Assembly (NCBI GenBank): GCA_019694165.1
Contig: JAIBCL010000002.1
Span: forward strand, 1-64,000
Reading direction: 5' to 3'
Length of the DNA stretch: 64,000 nucleotides
Source: Verrucomicrobiaceae bacterium
GTDB taxonomy: Bacteria > Verrucomicrobiota > Verrucomicrobiia > Verrucomicrobiales > Verrucomicrobiaceae
The position numbers were made by a program, and so were the translations under genes. Below, one piece after another: positions 1 through 9,333 of this stretch (the first letter of the stretch is position 1; every line of letters begins with the position of its first letter). A model generated the notes under the pieces. That model did no database searches and was not told the DNA's origin. It saw only the letters and a list, made by a program, of their open reading frames with translations.

Positions 1-2
1 TC

Positions 3-2408
3 GATGTCGCGGGCGCGGAGCGGTTGCGGCGGTTCTTCGTGCTCGACAACTCATCGAGCCGCGAGTCGAAGACCATCGAAGTGAAAGGCGTGGAGACGTG
101 CGCGAAGAACGCGCTGCCGTATGTGCCTGATGTGCTCTCGCAGCCGTCGTTCTATCGCGGCAGCGGCAATGGCGCGGCGGGCTCGCTGAAGGTGGCGTAT
201 GAGCAGCTTCAATCGACCGAAGGCAATGCGGCGATCGTGACGCTGGCCGACATCACCAGCGTTTGGCGTGCGGACGGCGAGCGGTGGGACACGGTGGCGT
301 ATTCTGTTTTCAATCGCTCGCTGCAATTCCTGCCGGTGATCCTGCCGGACCAAGCGGAACTCATCAGCGTGATCGTGAGCGGCGAGGCCGTGCGCGCGGA
401 TCAAGAGAAGGCGGCAGATGGCCGTGTGGTGCGGCTTGTGCCGCTCATTCAGACGAGGGCAGGGCAGAGGTCTTTGGAGGTGCGCCTCGTGTATCGGATG
501 CGCGCAGGGGTGTCGGACGGGTCTGACTCTTCCGACAAGTCCGACCCATGTGGAAGGCTGGGTGCCTCACTGAGAATGGACGACCCCGAACTCGTCGGCA
601 TTTCCGCCGAACGCACCGTGTGGACCGCGATTGTTCCGAAGAAGTATGCGATCCGCGACATCGACGGAAACATGGAGGAAGTGGCCGAGGAGAGCCAGGT
701 GGTGGAGCGGTTGCAGGGGCTGATGTCGGACTTCAGCCGACTGAACAAGGTGCTGGCCTTGCGCGGTAACACGCTCTCGAAGGAAGAAGGCGACTACGCA
801 CTGCAAGAAGCCGAGAGGATTTCGAAGCAGATCGAGGTGGAGACGAAGAAGGTGGCGGACAAAAACAGCGGAAAGCTGAGCGTGCTGCGTCAGGCGAAGA
901 AACAGGCCGATGACGGCAAGGAAATCGCGCAGCAAGGGCAAGTCGGAAAAGATCTGGGCGATCTTCAAAAGGAACTCGGCAGGCAGCAGTTGGTGCTGAC
1001 GGAAAATCGCATCGCGTCACCCATCAAAGGGAAGAAAGCAGGGCAAACGCTCGCGCTGGGCAACACATGGAACTTCAACAACGTGGCTGCGCAGACCTCG
1101 AAGGAGGTGACCGAGTTCGAGGGCTTCATCAATTACGGCACGCCTGTGGCGAACCAAGCCATTGGCCTCGGTGAAAACCAGTCGAACATCACGCTCAATG
1201 ACAACACGGTGGTGCGTAACGGTTTCCTCGACCAAGGGGCGCTGACGATTTCGGGCGCGAACAGCGTTGCAGGCACGGCGGATTCTTCGGGTGTGCGCAT
1301 CAGCGGCGATGTTTCCAGCGTGGCCGCCGTGGCGAAAGCCGGGTCCGGGACGCTGGTGCTGAACAGCGCGAACACCTACACGGGCAACACCACCCTGAAC
1401 TCAGGCGCGCTGACTCTGGCCGGAGGCCAGCTCAAGATCGTGGATGACTCGCGTTCCTCGGTGACGGCTGCGAATGAGATCGGCACCGCGCTCGCCATGA
1501 ATGCCGGAACACCGGTCGTGGTGGGCGGCGGGACGTTGAGCGTCATGGGGAACGCCGACTTGAGCGGGCGTTCGTCCCTTGCAGGCGGGCAGTTGGGCCA
1601 GGGGAGCACGATGAGTTTCTCTGGCAATGCGGTGGCCGGAGTCGGCGGCCTGACGATTTCCGGCGCAACATCAAGCGTGCAGCCGCAGCGCGGCACGATT
1701 GTGTCGCAGGGCTTCGCTGGTGCAAACAACACGAGCAATTTGACTCTTAACGGCAACGCGCGGGCCAATGTGCTCAACGGAGCCAACAACGCGGCGCAGA
1801 TCGGCATTGCGGGACAGCGTGGCGGCACGCAGCAGATTGGAGACGGACTCGGCCCGCCGTTGGAGAAACCAAAGGCCGACTCCATCGACGGCCTGATTTC
1901 GATGAAGTCGCTTTTGCGCCCGGAAGATCGTGGAGCCATGCCACCGGTTGCAACGCCGCCACCTCCGCCGGCAGCCGCAGCCCCCGCGGCCAGAGAGTCG
2001 ATGCCATCGGCGGCTGATCCTTTCGGCGCACCGCCCCCGCCTGCGCCGGCCGCTGCACCGGCGGAAGGGAAACCGGCGACGGTGATCGCCGGACGGGAGA
2101 TCACGCGCGCTGCCGGCGCTCAAGCCGACTTCGACGCGCCGCAAATTCCGCAAAGCTTCGGCCTAGAAGCTCAGGTCGCCAGCCAGCTTCGTGCCACGGG
2201 CCGCCGCTCGCTGCTCATCGACGTCCCGTCCGATGGCGTGGCGTATCATTTCCGCAAGCTCAAGGACCACGCCGTGCTCGAGCTGAAGCTGCGCAAGGCG
2301 TGGCGCAGCGAGGAGAAGTCCGCCGCCACCTGGTTCGGCATCGGGCTTGCCGGGTGGCTGGTGCTGTCGATTGTCTGCCGCCGCCGCTCGGCGCGAACCG
2401 TCGCGTAG
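3..2408 (+). CDS. Exported/membrane-anchored protein with one autotransporter-type strand repeat (5' end missing)
   Basis: The frame is open to the left edge (Asp-Val-Ala-Gly-Ala-Glu-Arg before the TTG at 24), so the true start lies outside the window and the TTG is not a convincing start. Visible parts, in order: a beta-rich region; a charged helical, probably coiled-coil stretch (about nt 680-990); a Gly/Asn/Thr/Ser-rich beta region (about 1040-1850) with one clear passenger-associated strand repeat (GSGTLVLNSANTYTGNTTL, about 1342-1398); a Pro/Ala linker (about 1933-2070); and a final membrane helix (WFGIGLAGWLVLSIV, about 2331-2375) followed by an Arg-rich tail. There is no C-terminal beta-barrel, so it is not a classical autotransporter. 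The tail suggests a C-terminally anchored protein. A palindromic insert at 512-545 lies within the frame. Function unknown. Confidence 0.8.
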   Translation, partial: DVAGAERLRRFFVLDNSSSRESKTIEVKGVETCAKNALPYVPDVLSQPSFYRGSGNGAAGSLKVAYEQLQSTEGNAAIVTLADITSVWRADGERWDTVAYSVFNRSLQFLPVILPDQAELISVIVSGEAVRADQEKAADGRVVRLVPLIQTRAGQRSLEVRLVYRMRAGVSDGSDSSDKSDPCGRLGASLRMDDPELVGISAERTVWTAIVPKKYAIRDIDGNMEEVAEESQVVERLQGLMSDFSRLNKVLALRGNTLSKEEGDYALQEAERISKQIEVETKKVADKNSGKLSVLRQAKKQADDGKEIAQQGQVGKDLGDLQKELGRQQLVLTENRIASPIKGKKAGQTLALGNTWNFNNVAAQTSKEVTEFEGFINYGTPVANQAIGLGENQSNITLNDNTVVRNGFLDQGALTISGANSVAGTADSSGVRISGDVSSVAAVAKAGSGTLVLNSANTYTGNTTLNSGALTLAGGQLKIVDDSRSSVTAANEIGTALAMNAGTPVVVGGGTLSVMGNADLSGRSSLAGGQLGQGSTMSFSGNAVAGVGGLTISGATSSVQPQRGTIVSQGFAGANNTSNLTLNGNARANVLNGANNAAQIGIAGQRGGTQQIGDGLGPPLEKPKADSIDGLISMKSLLRPEDRGAMPPVATPPPPPAAAAPAARESMPSAADPFGAPPPPAPAAAPAEGKPATVIAGREITRAAGAQADFDAPQIPQSFGLEAQVASQLRATGRRSLLIDVPSDGVAYHFRKLKDHAVLELKLRKAWRSEEKSAATWFGIGLAGWLVLSIVCRRRSARTVA
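512..545. repeat. Short palindromic repeat inside the reading frame
   Basis: GTCGGAC (512-518) is the exact reverse complement of GTCCGAC (539-545), with further GAC/GTC triplets between. It encodes an Asp/Ser-rich stretch (SDGSDSSDKSD) that looks unlike the surrounding beta-rich protein. The reading frame continues through it. It is read here as a small dispersed repeat that landed in frame; that reading is inference. Confidence 0.5.
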
Positions 2409-2577
2409 GCACCGCAATCCCGGCCCGGAATATCGCTGAACGATTACGGGCGTGCGGATCTCCCAGGGACAACGCCAGGCACCGCTCCCATTTCGTCGTG
2501 AGATTGTCACGATCGCTCGTCGCCGGCCATGAAGAAGGCTTGCACTCGCCGCCTAAATCCGCTTGGCTGGCCGGCGG

Positions 2578-3852
2578 ATGAATCAGGAAAAGGAAATCAC
2601 GAGTCTGCGCGATCTCTCCGCGCATCAATGGAAGTCGGGCATCGCGGCGTGGCTGGGCTGGCTCTTCGACGGTCTGGACATGCATCTCTACACGCTGGTG
2701 TGGACGGTGTTTGTGGCACAACTCATGGGATTGCCGGAGGAGAGCCCGGAGGTGGGCACGAAGGGATCGATCATCCAGGCGGCCTTTCTTGTCGGCTGGG
2801 CATTGGGCGGAGGGTTCTTCGGGCGCATCGGCGACGTGCTGGGGCGCAGCCGCGCGCTGATGCTCACCATCCTCACCTACGCCTGCTTCACGGGGCTGTC
2901 CTATTTCGCGCAAAACTGGTGGCATCTCATGGCGTGCCGCTTCCTCTCGGCGCTGGGCATCGGTGGAGAGTGGGCGGTGGGCGCATCGCTGCTGGCGGAG
3001 ACATGGCCGAAGAACTGGCGTCCTTGGATCGCCGCGGTGCTGCAGACGGCGGTGAATTGCGGCGTGCTGCTGGCGTGCTTCGCCGGCTGGATGCTGGCGG
3101 GGCGGGAGCCACGTTATCTTTTCCTCGTGGGCATCCTGCCCGCGCTCATCACGCTGTGGATCCGCAAGGCCGTGCCCGAGCCGGAGGCATGGGAGAAGGC
3201 GCGCGAGGGCCAGGCGGTGCCGCATGTGGGCGAACTGTTCGGCCCACGGGTGCGGGGGGTGACCTGGCGGGTGCTCATCATCTGCGGCGTATCGCTCACG
3301 GCACACTGGGCCTTTCTGTTCTGGCAGGCGAAGGTGGTGAAGAGCCTGCCCGAGATCGCAGCCCTCGACAAAGCTGGAAAAGACAGCGCGCTCGTGGTGG
3401 CGCTGATGTGGATCATGTTCGGTTCCGTGGCGGGCAATTTCGTCGCGGGCGGCCTCGCGAAGCTCATGGGCTACCGCCGGACCATCTTTGTCATGCTGCT
3501 GGCCTACTTCGCGGCGATGTACTCGCTCTTCAGCCGCTCGTGGAGCTGGGAGGCGACCAAGACATGGTTTTGCATCATCGGTGCGTGCCAGGGCGTCTTC
3601 GGTCTCTTCACCATGTGCTTGCCACCGCTCTTCCCGGTGCTGCTGCGCACGACGGGCGCGGGCTTCTGCTACAACATCGGCCGCATCATCGCCGCAGCCG
3701 GCACGGTCTTCTTCGGCATCTACCGCAAGAACGTCGATGTCCGCGAGGCCATGCTCTTCGCCAGTTGGTTTTTCATTCCCGCGGCCTTCATCGCCCTGCT
3801 CCTGCCTTCCGAGGAACCGGAAGCCGGAGTAGTGGGCGAGCCGGTCGATTGA
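2578..3852 (+). CDS. MFS transporter (sugar/organic acid type)
   Basis: A 424-residue polytopic inner-membrane protein with the hydrophobic pattern of a 12-helix major facilitator. The signature loop between helices 2 and 3 is present as GRIGDVLGRSR (about residues 82-92). The early segment GWLFDGLDMHLYTLVW has the helix-1 Asp typical of the sugar/sialate/aromatic-acid MFS subgroups. ATG 2578 was chosen over the TTG at 2563 because it immediately precedes a hydrophilic N-terminus of normal length; no strong Shine-Dalgarno is visible for either. It stands alone between the preceding membrane-anchored protein and tRNA-Gly. The substrate cannot be read from sequence. Confidence 0.9.
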   Translation: MNQEKEITSLRDLSAHQWKSGIAAWLGWLFDGLDMHLYTLVWTVFVAQLMGLPEESPEVGTKGSIIQAAFLVGWALGGGFFGRIGDVLGRSRALMLTILTYACFTGLSYFAQNWWHLMACRFLSALGIGGEWAVGASLLAETWPKNWRPWIAAVLQTAVNCGVLLACFAGWMLAGREPRYLFLVGILPALITLWIRKAVPEPEAWEKAREGQAVPHVGELFGPRVRGVTWRVLIICGVSLTAHWAFLFWQAKVVKSLPEIAALDKAGKDSALVVALMWIMFGSVAGNFVAGGLAKLMGYRRTIFVMLLAYFAAMYSLFSRSWSWEATKTWFCIIGACQGVFGLFTMCLPPLFPVLLRTTGAGFCYNIGRIIAAAGTVFFGIYRKNVDVREAMLFASWFFIPAAFIALLLPSEEPEAGVVGEPVD

Positions 3853-3983
3853 TCCCCATGGTTTGTGTTCGCGTGAATTGAGTCGGCGCCGCTCATTCCC
3901 CGCCCTGGCGCACGACGCACTGATCAATCACAGAATTTCAGCTTGAACAATCCGACGACCGCGACACTATACGGCCTCGTTTC

Positions 3984-4058
3984 GCGGGTGTAGCTCAGTG
4001 GTAGAGCGCAACCTTGCCAAGGTTGATGTCGCGCGTTCAAATCGCGTCACCCGCTCCA
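3984..4058 (+). tRNA. tRNA-Gly(GCC)
   Basis: A complete cloverleaf. The acceptor GCGGGTG (3984-3990) pairs with CACCCGC (4048-4054). The D arm contains TAGCTCAGTGGTAGAGC. The anticodon loop TTGCCAA is held by a CCT/AGG-type stem, with anticodon GCC at 4016-4018. The T arm contains GTTCAAATC. The discriminator T4055 is followed by a genome-encoded CCA (4056-4058). Confidence 0.97.
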
Positions 4059-4107
4059 GCTTGAATTCCAGGCTGGCCTTCGTCCCCCGCAGCGTCTATG
4101 TCGGCGC

Positions 4108-4959
4108 ATGTTTGTGTGGACAAAGCGGTGCGCGCCGGCGGACGCGGATGCATGGGAACAACGCTTGAGCGATGCCCCTGAAGTGGAGGTGGTGGTGACC
4201 TCGGCACCGGGGCGTCCAAAGGTGACCGTGGAGGCATTTTGCGAGCGCCAGACTGCTGCGCGGGCCATCCAGCGCGCCTATGGCGGCTCGGTTCGCACTT
4301 TGAAGAAGCAGAACTGGGCGGCGATGGCTCCGCCCCAGCCCGATCCGATTCGCGTGCGCGACCGGCTGGTGATCATCGGCCAGCGTGGCGCGAAGGCGAT
4401 GGCGAGGACGCGGCGGTTGTTTCCGGGTCGCGAAATCTTGTGCGTCCCGCCCGAGATGGCCTTCGGCACGGGACATCACGCCACAACGGCCGCCGTCCTC
4501 CGCTTCATCGCCGACGCGGCTGCGGAATGGAAACGCGCAGGCCGCGAGTGGTCGATGGCCGACCTCGGCTGCGGCAGCGGCATCCTGGCGATGGCCGGGC
4601 TGCAGCTGGGCGCAGCGGATGTATGGGCGTGTGACTTTGATCCCGACGCGGTGCGCGTGACGCTGGAGAATCTGCGGCTCAATCGCATCGACGGCATCAT
4701 CGCCGAGGTCGTCGATGTGACGACATGGAAGCCCGCGCGGCGCTACGACTGCGTGGCGGCGAACATCTTCTTCGACATCCTGGTGGACATCTTCCCAAAA
4801 CTCGCCCGCTCGGTGAAGCGCGAGGGCATTGTGCTCATCTCCGGCATCCTCGCCTCACAGGCTGATGAATGCCTCGCCGCAGGCCGTCGCGCTGGGTTGG
4901 AGTTTGACCGCGTGATGAAGAAGGGCCGGTGGGTGTCGGCCCGGGGCAGGCTTGTGTGA
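4108..4959 (+). CDS. prmA: Ribosomal protein L11 methyltransferase-like protein (PrmA family)
   Basis: A 283-residue class I SAM-dependent methyltransferase. The PrmA-specific motif FGTGHHATT (about residues 119-127) is followed by the SAM-binding loop DLGCGSGILA (about 152-161), the acidic ribose-binding stretch ACDFDPDAV, and the substrate-side motif VAANIFFD (about 216-223), which matches the PrmA NI-L motif. The N-terminal domain is short and diverged from the usual L11-binding domain. PrmA trimethylates ribosomal protein L11 in the cytoplasm. It starts about 50 bp after tRNA-Gly. A related class I methyltransferase with another protein substrate is possible, because the N-terminal recognition domain is poorly conserved. 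Confidence 0.82.
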   Translation: MFVWTKRCAPADADAWEQRLSDAPEVEVVVTSAPGRPKVTVEAFCERQTAARAIQRAYGGSVRTLKKQNWAAMAPPQPDPIRVRDRLVIIGQRGAKAMARTRRLFPGREILCVPPEMAFGTGHHATTAAVLRFIADAAAEWKRAGREWSMADLGCGSGILAMAGLQLGAADVWACDFDPDAVRVTLENLRLNRIDGIIAEVVDVTTWKPARRYDCVAANIFFDILVDIFPKLARSVKREGIVLISGILASQADECLAAGRRAGLEFDRVMKKGRWVSARGRLV

Positions 4960-5081
4960 AGCCGGGAGGCGAAGCTCCACTGGCACAGAGGCCCTCCAGC
5001 CGGCAATCGAAGTTCCTCCGCCCTTGCGCGCGTCGGCATCGCACCTATCATCGCGCTCCCCGGCGGGCACGAAGCCCGCCA

Positions 5082-6173
5082 ATGCAGAACCCCATGCCCA
5101 GACACATCAAGCTCTTCATCCCCGGCCCCGTCGAAGTCTCGCCCGCCACCTTCGCTGCCATGACGCAGCCGATGATCGGCCACCGCAGCAAGGACTTCCA
5201 GAATCTCTACGCGGAAATACAACCGCAGCTTCAATCGCTTTTTGGTACGAAGCAGCAGGTGTTTCTCAGCACCTCGTCCGCATGGGGTGTGATGGAGGGT
5301 GCCATCCGCAATCTCGTGGCAAAAAAGGTGCTCAATTGCTGCTGCGGCGCATTTTCCGACAAGTGGTTCGACGTTTCCAAAAAATGCGGCAAGCAGGCCG
5401 AGGCGTATCAGGTCGAGTGGGGCCAGCCCATTCTGGCAGAGGAGATCGACAAACGCCTTGCCACCGGCGAGTTCGACGCCCTCACGCTCATCCACAATGA
5501 AACGTCCACGGGCGTGATGAACCCGCTGCCAGAGATCGCCGCTCTCAGGAAAAAACATCCCGGCGTGCTGTTCATCGTGGACGCCGTGTCGTCCCTCACC
5601 GCCGTGCCGATCGATTTCGACGCCCTCGGCATCGACGTGCTGCTCGCCGGCACCCAAAAGGCATTCGCCATGCCTCCGGGCCTCGCCGTCTTTGCCGCAT
5701 CCGAGGCGGCCTTCGAACGCGCCGCCACCATCAAGGACCGAGGCTACTACTTCGACTTCCTCGAATTCAAAAAGAACGGCGAGAACAGCATGACGCCCAG
5801 CACGCCGTGCATCCCGCTCATTTACGCGCTGCGCCACAAGCTCGGCGAATTCGCCGCCGAGGGCATCGCCGCCCGCCACGCGCGGCACGAGAAGCTCAAT
5901 GGCATGGTCCACGAGTGGGTGCGCAGACACGGCTTCGAATTCCTGGCCCCGGAGGGTTATCGCTCAAAGACTCTCACCTGCGTGAAGAACAACCGCGAGA
6001 TCGACGTGGCGAAGCTCAATTCACTGCTGAAGTCTGGTCATTCCATGGTCATCGACGGCGGATACGGCAAGCTCAAGGGCCTAACCTTCCGCATCTCCAA
6101 CATGGGCGACGAAACCGAGGCCACGATCAACGAACTGCTGGCCGCGCTCGACGACTCGCTCGGGAAACTGTGA
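5082..6173 (+). CDS. Class V aminotransferase (alanine/serine-glyoxylate type)
   Basis: A 363-residue PLP enzyme of fold type I. The start of the mature fold (FIPGPVEVSP), the substrate-binding GHRSKDF, the PLP-contacting VDAVSSLTAVPIDFD and the Schiff-base lysine in GTQKAFAMPPG (Lys about 193) are all visible and typical of the alanine-glyoxylate/serine-pyruvate aminotransferase group. ATG 5082 and ATG 5094 are both possible; the frame also extends upstream to 4929, but that part is low-complexity and unlike the family. No neighbour fixes the substrate. A role in serine/glycine/glyoxylate metabolism is likely; 2-aminoethylphosphonate transaminase is a less likely alternative. Confidence 0.88.
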   Translation: MQNPMPRHIKLFIPGPVEVSPATFAAMTQPMIGHRSKDFQNLYAEIQPQLQSLFGTKQQVFLSTSSAWGVMEGAIRNLVAKKVLNCCCGAFSDKWFDVSKKCGKQAEAYQVEWGQPILAEEIDKRLATGEFDALTLIHNETSTGVMNPLPEIAALRKKHPGVLFIVDAVSSLTAVPIDFDALGIDVLLAGTQKAFAMPPGLAVFAASEAAFERAATIKDRGYYFDFLEFKKNGENSMTPSTPCIPLIYALRHKLGEFAAEGIAARHARHEKLNGMVHEWVRRHGFEFLAPEGYRSKTLTCVKNNREIDVAKLNSLLKSGHSMVIDGGYGKLKGLTFRISNMGDETEATINELLAALDDSLGKL

Positions 6174-6207
6174 CAAACCGCTGCTCCCGGGCGGGGTGTC
6201 TTCACGC

Positions 6208-6867
6208 TCATCCGCGGTCCTGCGCGGCCCGTTCCAGTTCAGATATGAGCATCGAGTAGCGCCTGATGAGACAAGTCTCGGACAGCAGCGACTTCAGCGT
6301 GCAGGTGCGCTTCACAAAATGGTAGGCCAGCACGTCGCAGACGAGCTCTGGATTGCGCATGCATTCGATCGTCTTGCGGACAAGGTCCACCACCTCGCAC
6401 ACGGCGGCGCCCGGCGGGGGCAGCAGCATGGCGGCGCGCCTTTGCAGTTCGGACACGCAATCGAGATCGAAAGGCTCCGTCACCAGCGGTTCCACATCAG
6501 CTATCCGGAACGGCTGCTCCTGGGTCCAGCCCTTGATGCGGATGCGGCGCACGCCGTGAAGCATGAGCTGGGAGGTACCGTCCTCATTCCGGACGCACGC
6601 ACGGATAAGACCCGCCGTGGTGTAAGGCAGCACCTCCTCCTGCCCGCAATCACCACAGGTGCGCTTGCGAATGCCCACGCAGAACATGCGGTCGGCCTTG
6701 AGCGCGTACCGCACCATCAGCCGGTAGCGCTCCTCGAAGATAAACAGCGGCATAAGACAGCCGGGCAGCAGGAAGCAGTTTGAGAGCACCATCACGGGCA
6801 TTCGTTCTGGAAGAGGAAACTTGTCCACGGCTCCTTCTGCGGTCGGTTCGGGTTGCTTGCTATGCAA
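6208..6867 (-). CDS. LON N-terminal (PUA-like) domain protein
   Basis: A 219-residue protein convergent with the aminotransferase gene. It starts with LPVMVLSNCFLLPGCLMPLFIFE-type sequence, the standard opening of the Lon substrate-binding domain (the L-P-L-x-x-x-V-L-x-P-G-x-x-x-P-L-x-I-F-E pattern, here a Cys-rich variant). The motif LHGVRRIRI follows, and a helical C-terminal half. There is no AAA or Lon protease domain, so this is a stand-alone LON-domain protein of the size usual for that family. Such proteins are widespread and mostly of unknown cellular role; protein-substrate binding is assumed from Lon. Confidence 0.85.
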   Translation of the reverse strand: MHSKQPEPTAEGAVDKFPLPERMPVMVLSNCFLLPGCLMPLFIFEERYRLMVRYALKADRMFCVGIRKRTCGDCGQEEVLPYTTAGLIRACVRNEDGTSQLMLHGVRRIRIKGWTQEQPFRIADVEPLVTEPFDLDCVSELQRRAAMLLPPPGAAVCEVVDLVRKTIECMRNPELVCDVLAYHFVKRTCTLKSLLSETCLIRRYSMLISELERAAQDRG

Positions 6868-7032
6868 TCATGTCTCTGAAGATTCTGAGGGGAGCCGGCT
6901 CCATTGAGCCGGCCCCGTCATAATACGACACCGCAGGCTCATTGGACGAATTTGAATGCCGCGGCCTTCTTGGTAGTCCTGTTCCGGTCGGAAATTCCGC
7001 GTCGGAATCGGCCTCACCAAGGTATCGTCTGC

Positions 7033-9333
7033 TTACTTTGTGATCTTTTCCTGCAACGCCAGGATCTGTCGCGCGATCATCCAGCGATACACATCATACT
7101 CGCCTGGTGACCAGAGGTTCTCGTCCTTGTATTTCGGCTGCACGCGAATGGCGCTCCAGATGGACTGCAAATCCTTGTCCGCAGCCTCGGCGAGATCTTT
7201 GACCTGAGCCTTGCCGCTCTGGCGCGCTTCCTTGATCAGCTCTTCCAGCGTGAAGATGTAGCGGTAGTCGTCGTAGCCCTCGCGATACGCTTCCCACAGC
7301 GCCACCGGCATCGGTGTGCCGTCGGGCTCCTGGCGGTTGAAGAAGTCCATGTAGCCCGCATCGAGGTAATTGAAACGATCGCCGCTGCTGTTCGAGTAGA
7401 TCCACGGAATGAGCACGCGGAAGCCGCTGCGCCAGAAGCCGAAGCCATAGGTCATGCGCGCGCCGGAGACGGGCGTGTGATCGTTTTCGCCGCCAACGTG
7501 ATTCGGGTAGCACCAATATTCCACGCCGCGCTTCTTCGTGTCCGCGAGCACGGTCTCGCGATCCGGCGCGAACGGCTGCGTGCACCACACATCGACATAG
7601 GGCCGCATCGGATCGTAGTGATCGTGCGTCGGATCAGCCGTCACATAGGTGCGAACGCCGGCGGCCTTGCACGCCTTCAAGACCTTCACCATAAAGTTCA
7701 CTGCTGCCGGATCGGTCTGCGGTTCGTCATACGGATAGTAAAGGAACTCCGGCCAGCCGCGCTTCTGACGCTCGGCCTCGATGGTCTTCACCAGCGCCGT
7801 GATTTCCTGCTCGAACTCCGGCGGCGGGTCCTTCACGCCTTTCAAATGCGAGCCGACACGCTCCTTCATATACTTCTCGTAAACCTCGCCCACGCTGATC
7901 TCCATCGCGATGGGGCCGACAAACTGGTGCTTCCGCCACAGCTCGATCTTCGCGGTCAGCAGGTCCCAGTTGATATTGAAATGCCCCTGCGCGTCCGCGC
8001 CGCGACACCACACGCTGAGCACGATGTTGCGCGTGCCGTGCGCCGCCATGTCCGCGTGTTCGAGGTCAGCCTTGCGACGGAAATACTCGCGCGAGACCTC
8101 GTCTTTCGCCTGAAACGCGCGATCCAGCGGATGGTAGTAGTAGATGCCAAAGATCTTCGACGGGTCTTCACGCAGCTTGATCGGCAGGACGCGGAACTTG
8201 ACCGGCAGCGACACGGCTTTGCCACCGTCGCAGGTGAGCGTTACCGTGCCCGTGTAGCTGCCCGCAGGCGTATTCTCCGGCACATGCACGGTGAGCCAGA
8301 AGCGCTCGTTTTGCTGGGCCGTCAGCGAGATCGAATCGAAATGCTCCAACACATCCGGCACCCAGCTCCAGCGGAACTTCGTTGTGTAGTTCGGCATCGC
8401 GCGCAGGTAGCGCACGTGGCGGACATCTATGTTCTTCGCCGCGATGGGGCCGATGTCGCTCACGCTCACGCTCACCTTGGCATTCGCCAGATCGCGCAGC
8501 GGATAGATGGCAAAGTTCAGCGGCTCATTTTCACCACCCGTCGCGAACGCTCGCAGCTCGGGATTCATCTCTTCCGCGCGCGGCTTCGTGTGGCGATAGA
8601 TGTTCTCAGTGAATGGCCGCGAATAGACGACAAAGCCTCGCGCCTTGTCCGCATCTGAGACCGCCGGCATTTCACCGGTCGGTGGCTCCGGCTCTTCCTT
8701 CCACTTCGCCCACTCCTCAGGCGGCATCTTCCACGTCCAGTCTTCGAAGGGATCAAGGATGTCCTGCTTCACGGTCGCGTCGTCCGCATCCCGCCATGCG
8801 AGGATGGCGTTCACGATGAACCTGTTGCGCGGTGCGAACTTCACTTCGAGCGGCCCCGTTCCCACCTTCGCTTTGAATCGAAGCGGCACGAACTGATACG
8901 CCCCCTCGATTTGCACCCGCTGCGTCTGATCACCGACCGCGACCGTGAAATCATGGAACTGCTCGCGCAGCGCATCGCTGGCACCGCACACGACATAGAC
9001 GTGGTAGTCGCCTGGCTCGGCTTTGATCACGAAGGCATTCTCGCCATCACCCGCGATCACGTCTTCAGTGATCGCATTCGTCCAGATCGGCGGCGGCTCG
9101 CCTTCGCCGCTCTTGAAAGCTTTCGCTGATGCCTTGAGCCCCTCCTTGCTCTTCCATCCAAAACCTGCCGCATCGGAGTAAATGCTCGCCGCCGTCACGC
9201 GTGTAAAGCCAGACCAGACCTCGGATTTGTCCGTGCCCATGTCGAACAGCAGCGGCGCTCCGTGAGCGTTCATCGCGGCTAAGGCCATCGCCAGGAATGT
9301 CGTAAAAATCTTCATAGACGAGATCAGTTTCAT
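7033..9333 (-). CDS. Secreted DUF4091 / GH123-like glycosidase
   Basis: A 766-residue exported protein. The N-terminus (MKIFTTFLAMALAAMNAHGAP) is a Sec signal peptide; ATG 9333 and ATG 9315 are both possible. A beta-sandwich region follows, then a TIM-barrel-like part with the acidic pair in YYPYDEPQ (around residue 533), and a C-terminal stretch (IPWIYSNSSGDRFNYLDA, REGYDDYRYIFTLEEL) typical of DUF4091 and GH123 N-acetyl-beta-galactosaminidase relatives. The Asp-Glu pair would be the catalytic acid and polarising residue in that family. The start codon directly abuts the stop of the upstream gene (TGA then ATG at 9336/9333), so the two are translationally coupled. The exact sugar is not predictable. 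Confidence 0.82.
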   Translation of the reverse strand: MKLISSMKIFTTFLAMALAAMNAHGAPLLFDMGTDKSEVWSGFTRVTAASIYSDAAGFGWKSKEGLKASAKAFKSGEGEPPPIWTNAITEDVIAGDGENAFVIKAEPGDYHVYVVCGASDALREQFHDFTVAVGDQTQRVQIEGAYQFVPLRFKAKVGTGPLEVKFAPRNRFIVNAILAWRDADDATVKQDILDPFEDWTWKMPPEEWAKWKEEPEPPTGEMPAVSDADKARGFVVYSRPFTENIYRHTKPRAEEMNPELRAFATGGENEPLNFAIYPLRDLANAKVSVSVSDIGPIAAKNIDVRHVRYLRAMPNYTTKFRWSWVPDVLEHFDSISLTAQQNERFWLTVHVPENTPAGSYTGTVTLTCDGGKAVSLPVKFRVLPIKLREDPSKIFGIYYYHPLDRAFQAKDEVSREYFRRKADLEHADMAAHGTRNIVLSVWCRGADAQGHFNINWDLLTAKIELWRKHQFVGPIAMEISVGEVYEKYMKERVGSHLKGVKDPPPEFEQEITALVKTIEAERQKRGWPEFLYYPYDEPQTDPAAVNFMVKVLKACKAAGVRTYVTADPTHDHYDPMRPYVDVWCTQPFAPDRETVLADTKKRGVEYWCYPNHVGGENDHTPVSGARMTYGFGFWRSGFRVLIPWIYSNSSGDRFNYLDAGYMDFFNRQEPDGTPMPVALWEAYREGYDDYRYIFTLEELIKEARQSGKAQVKDLAEAADKDLQSIWSAIRVQPKYKDENLWSPGEYDVYRWMIARQILALQEKITK

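Noticed and set aside
2260-3927. Long minus-strand open frame (555 codons) over the MFS gene
   Set aside because: Arg/His/Gln-rich composition with no domain, and the plus strand has a complete transporter; a high-G+C shadow frame.
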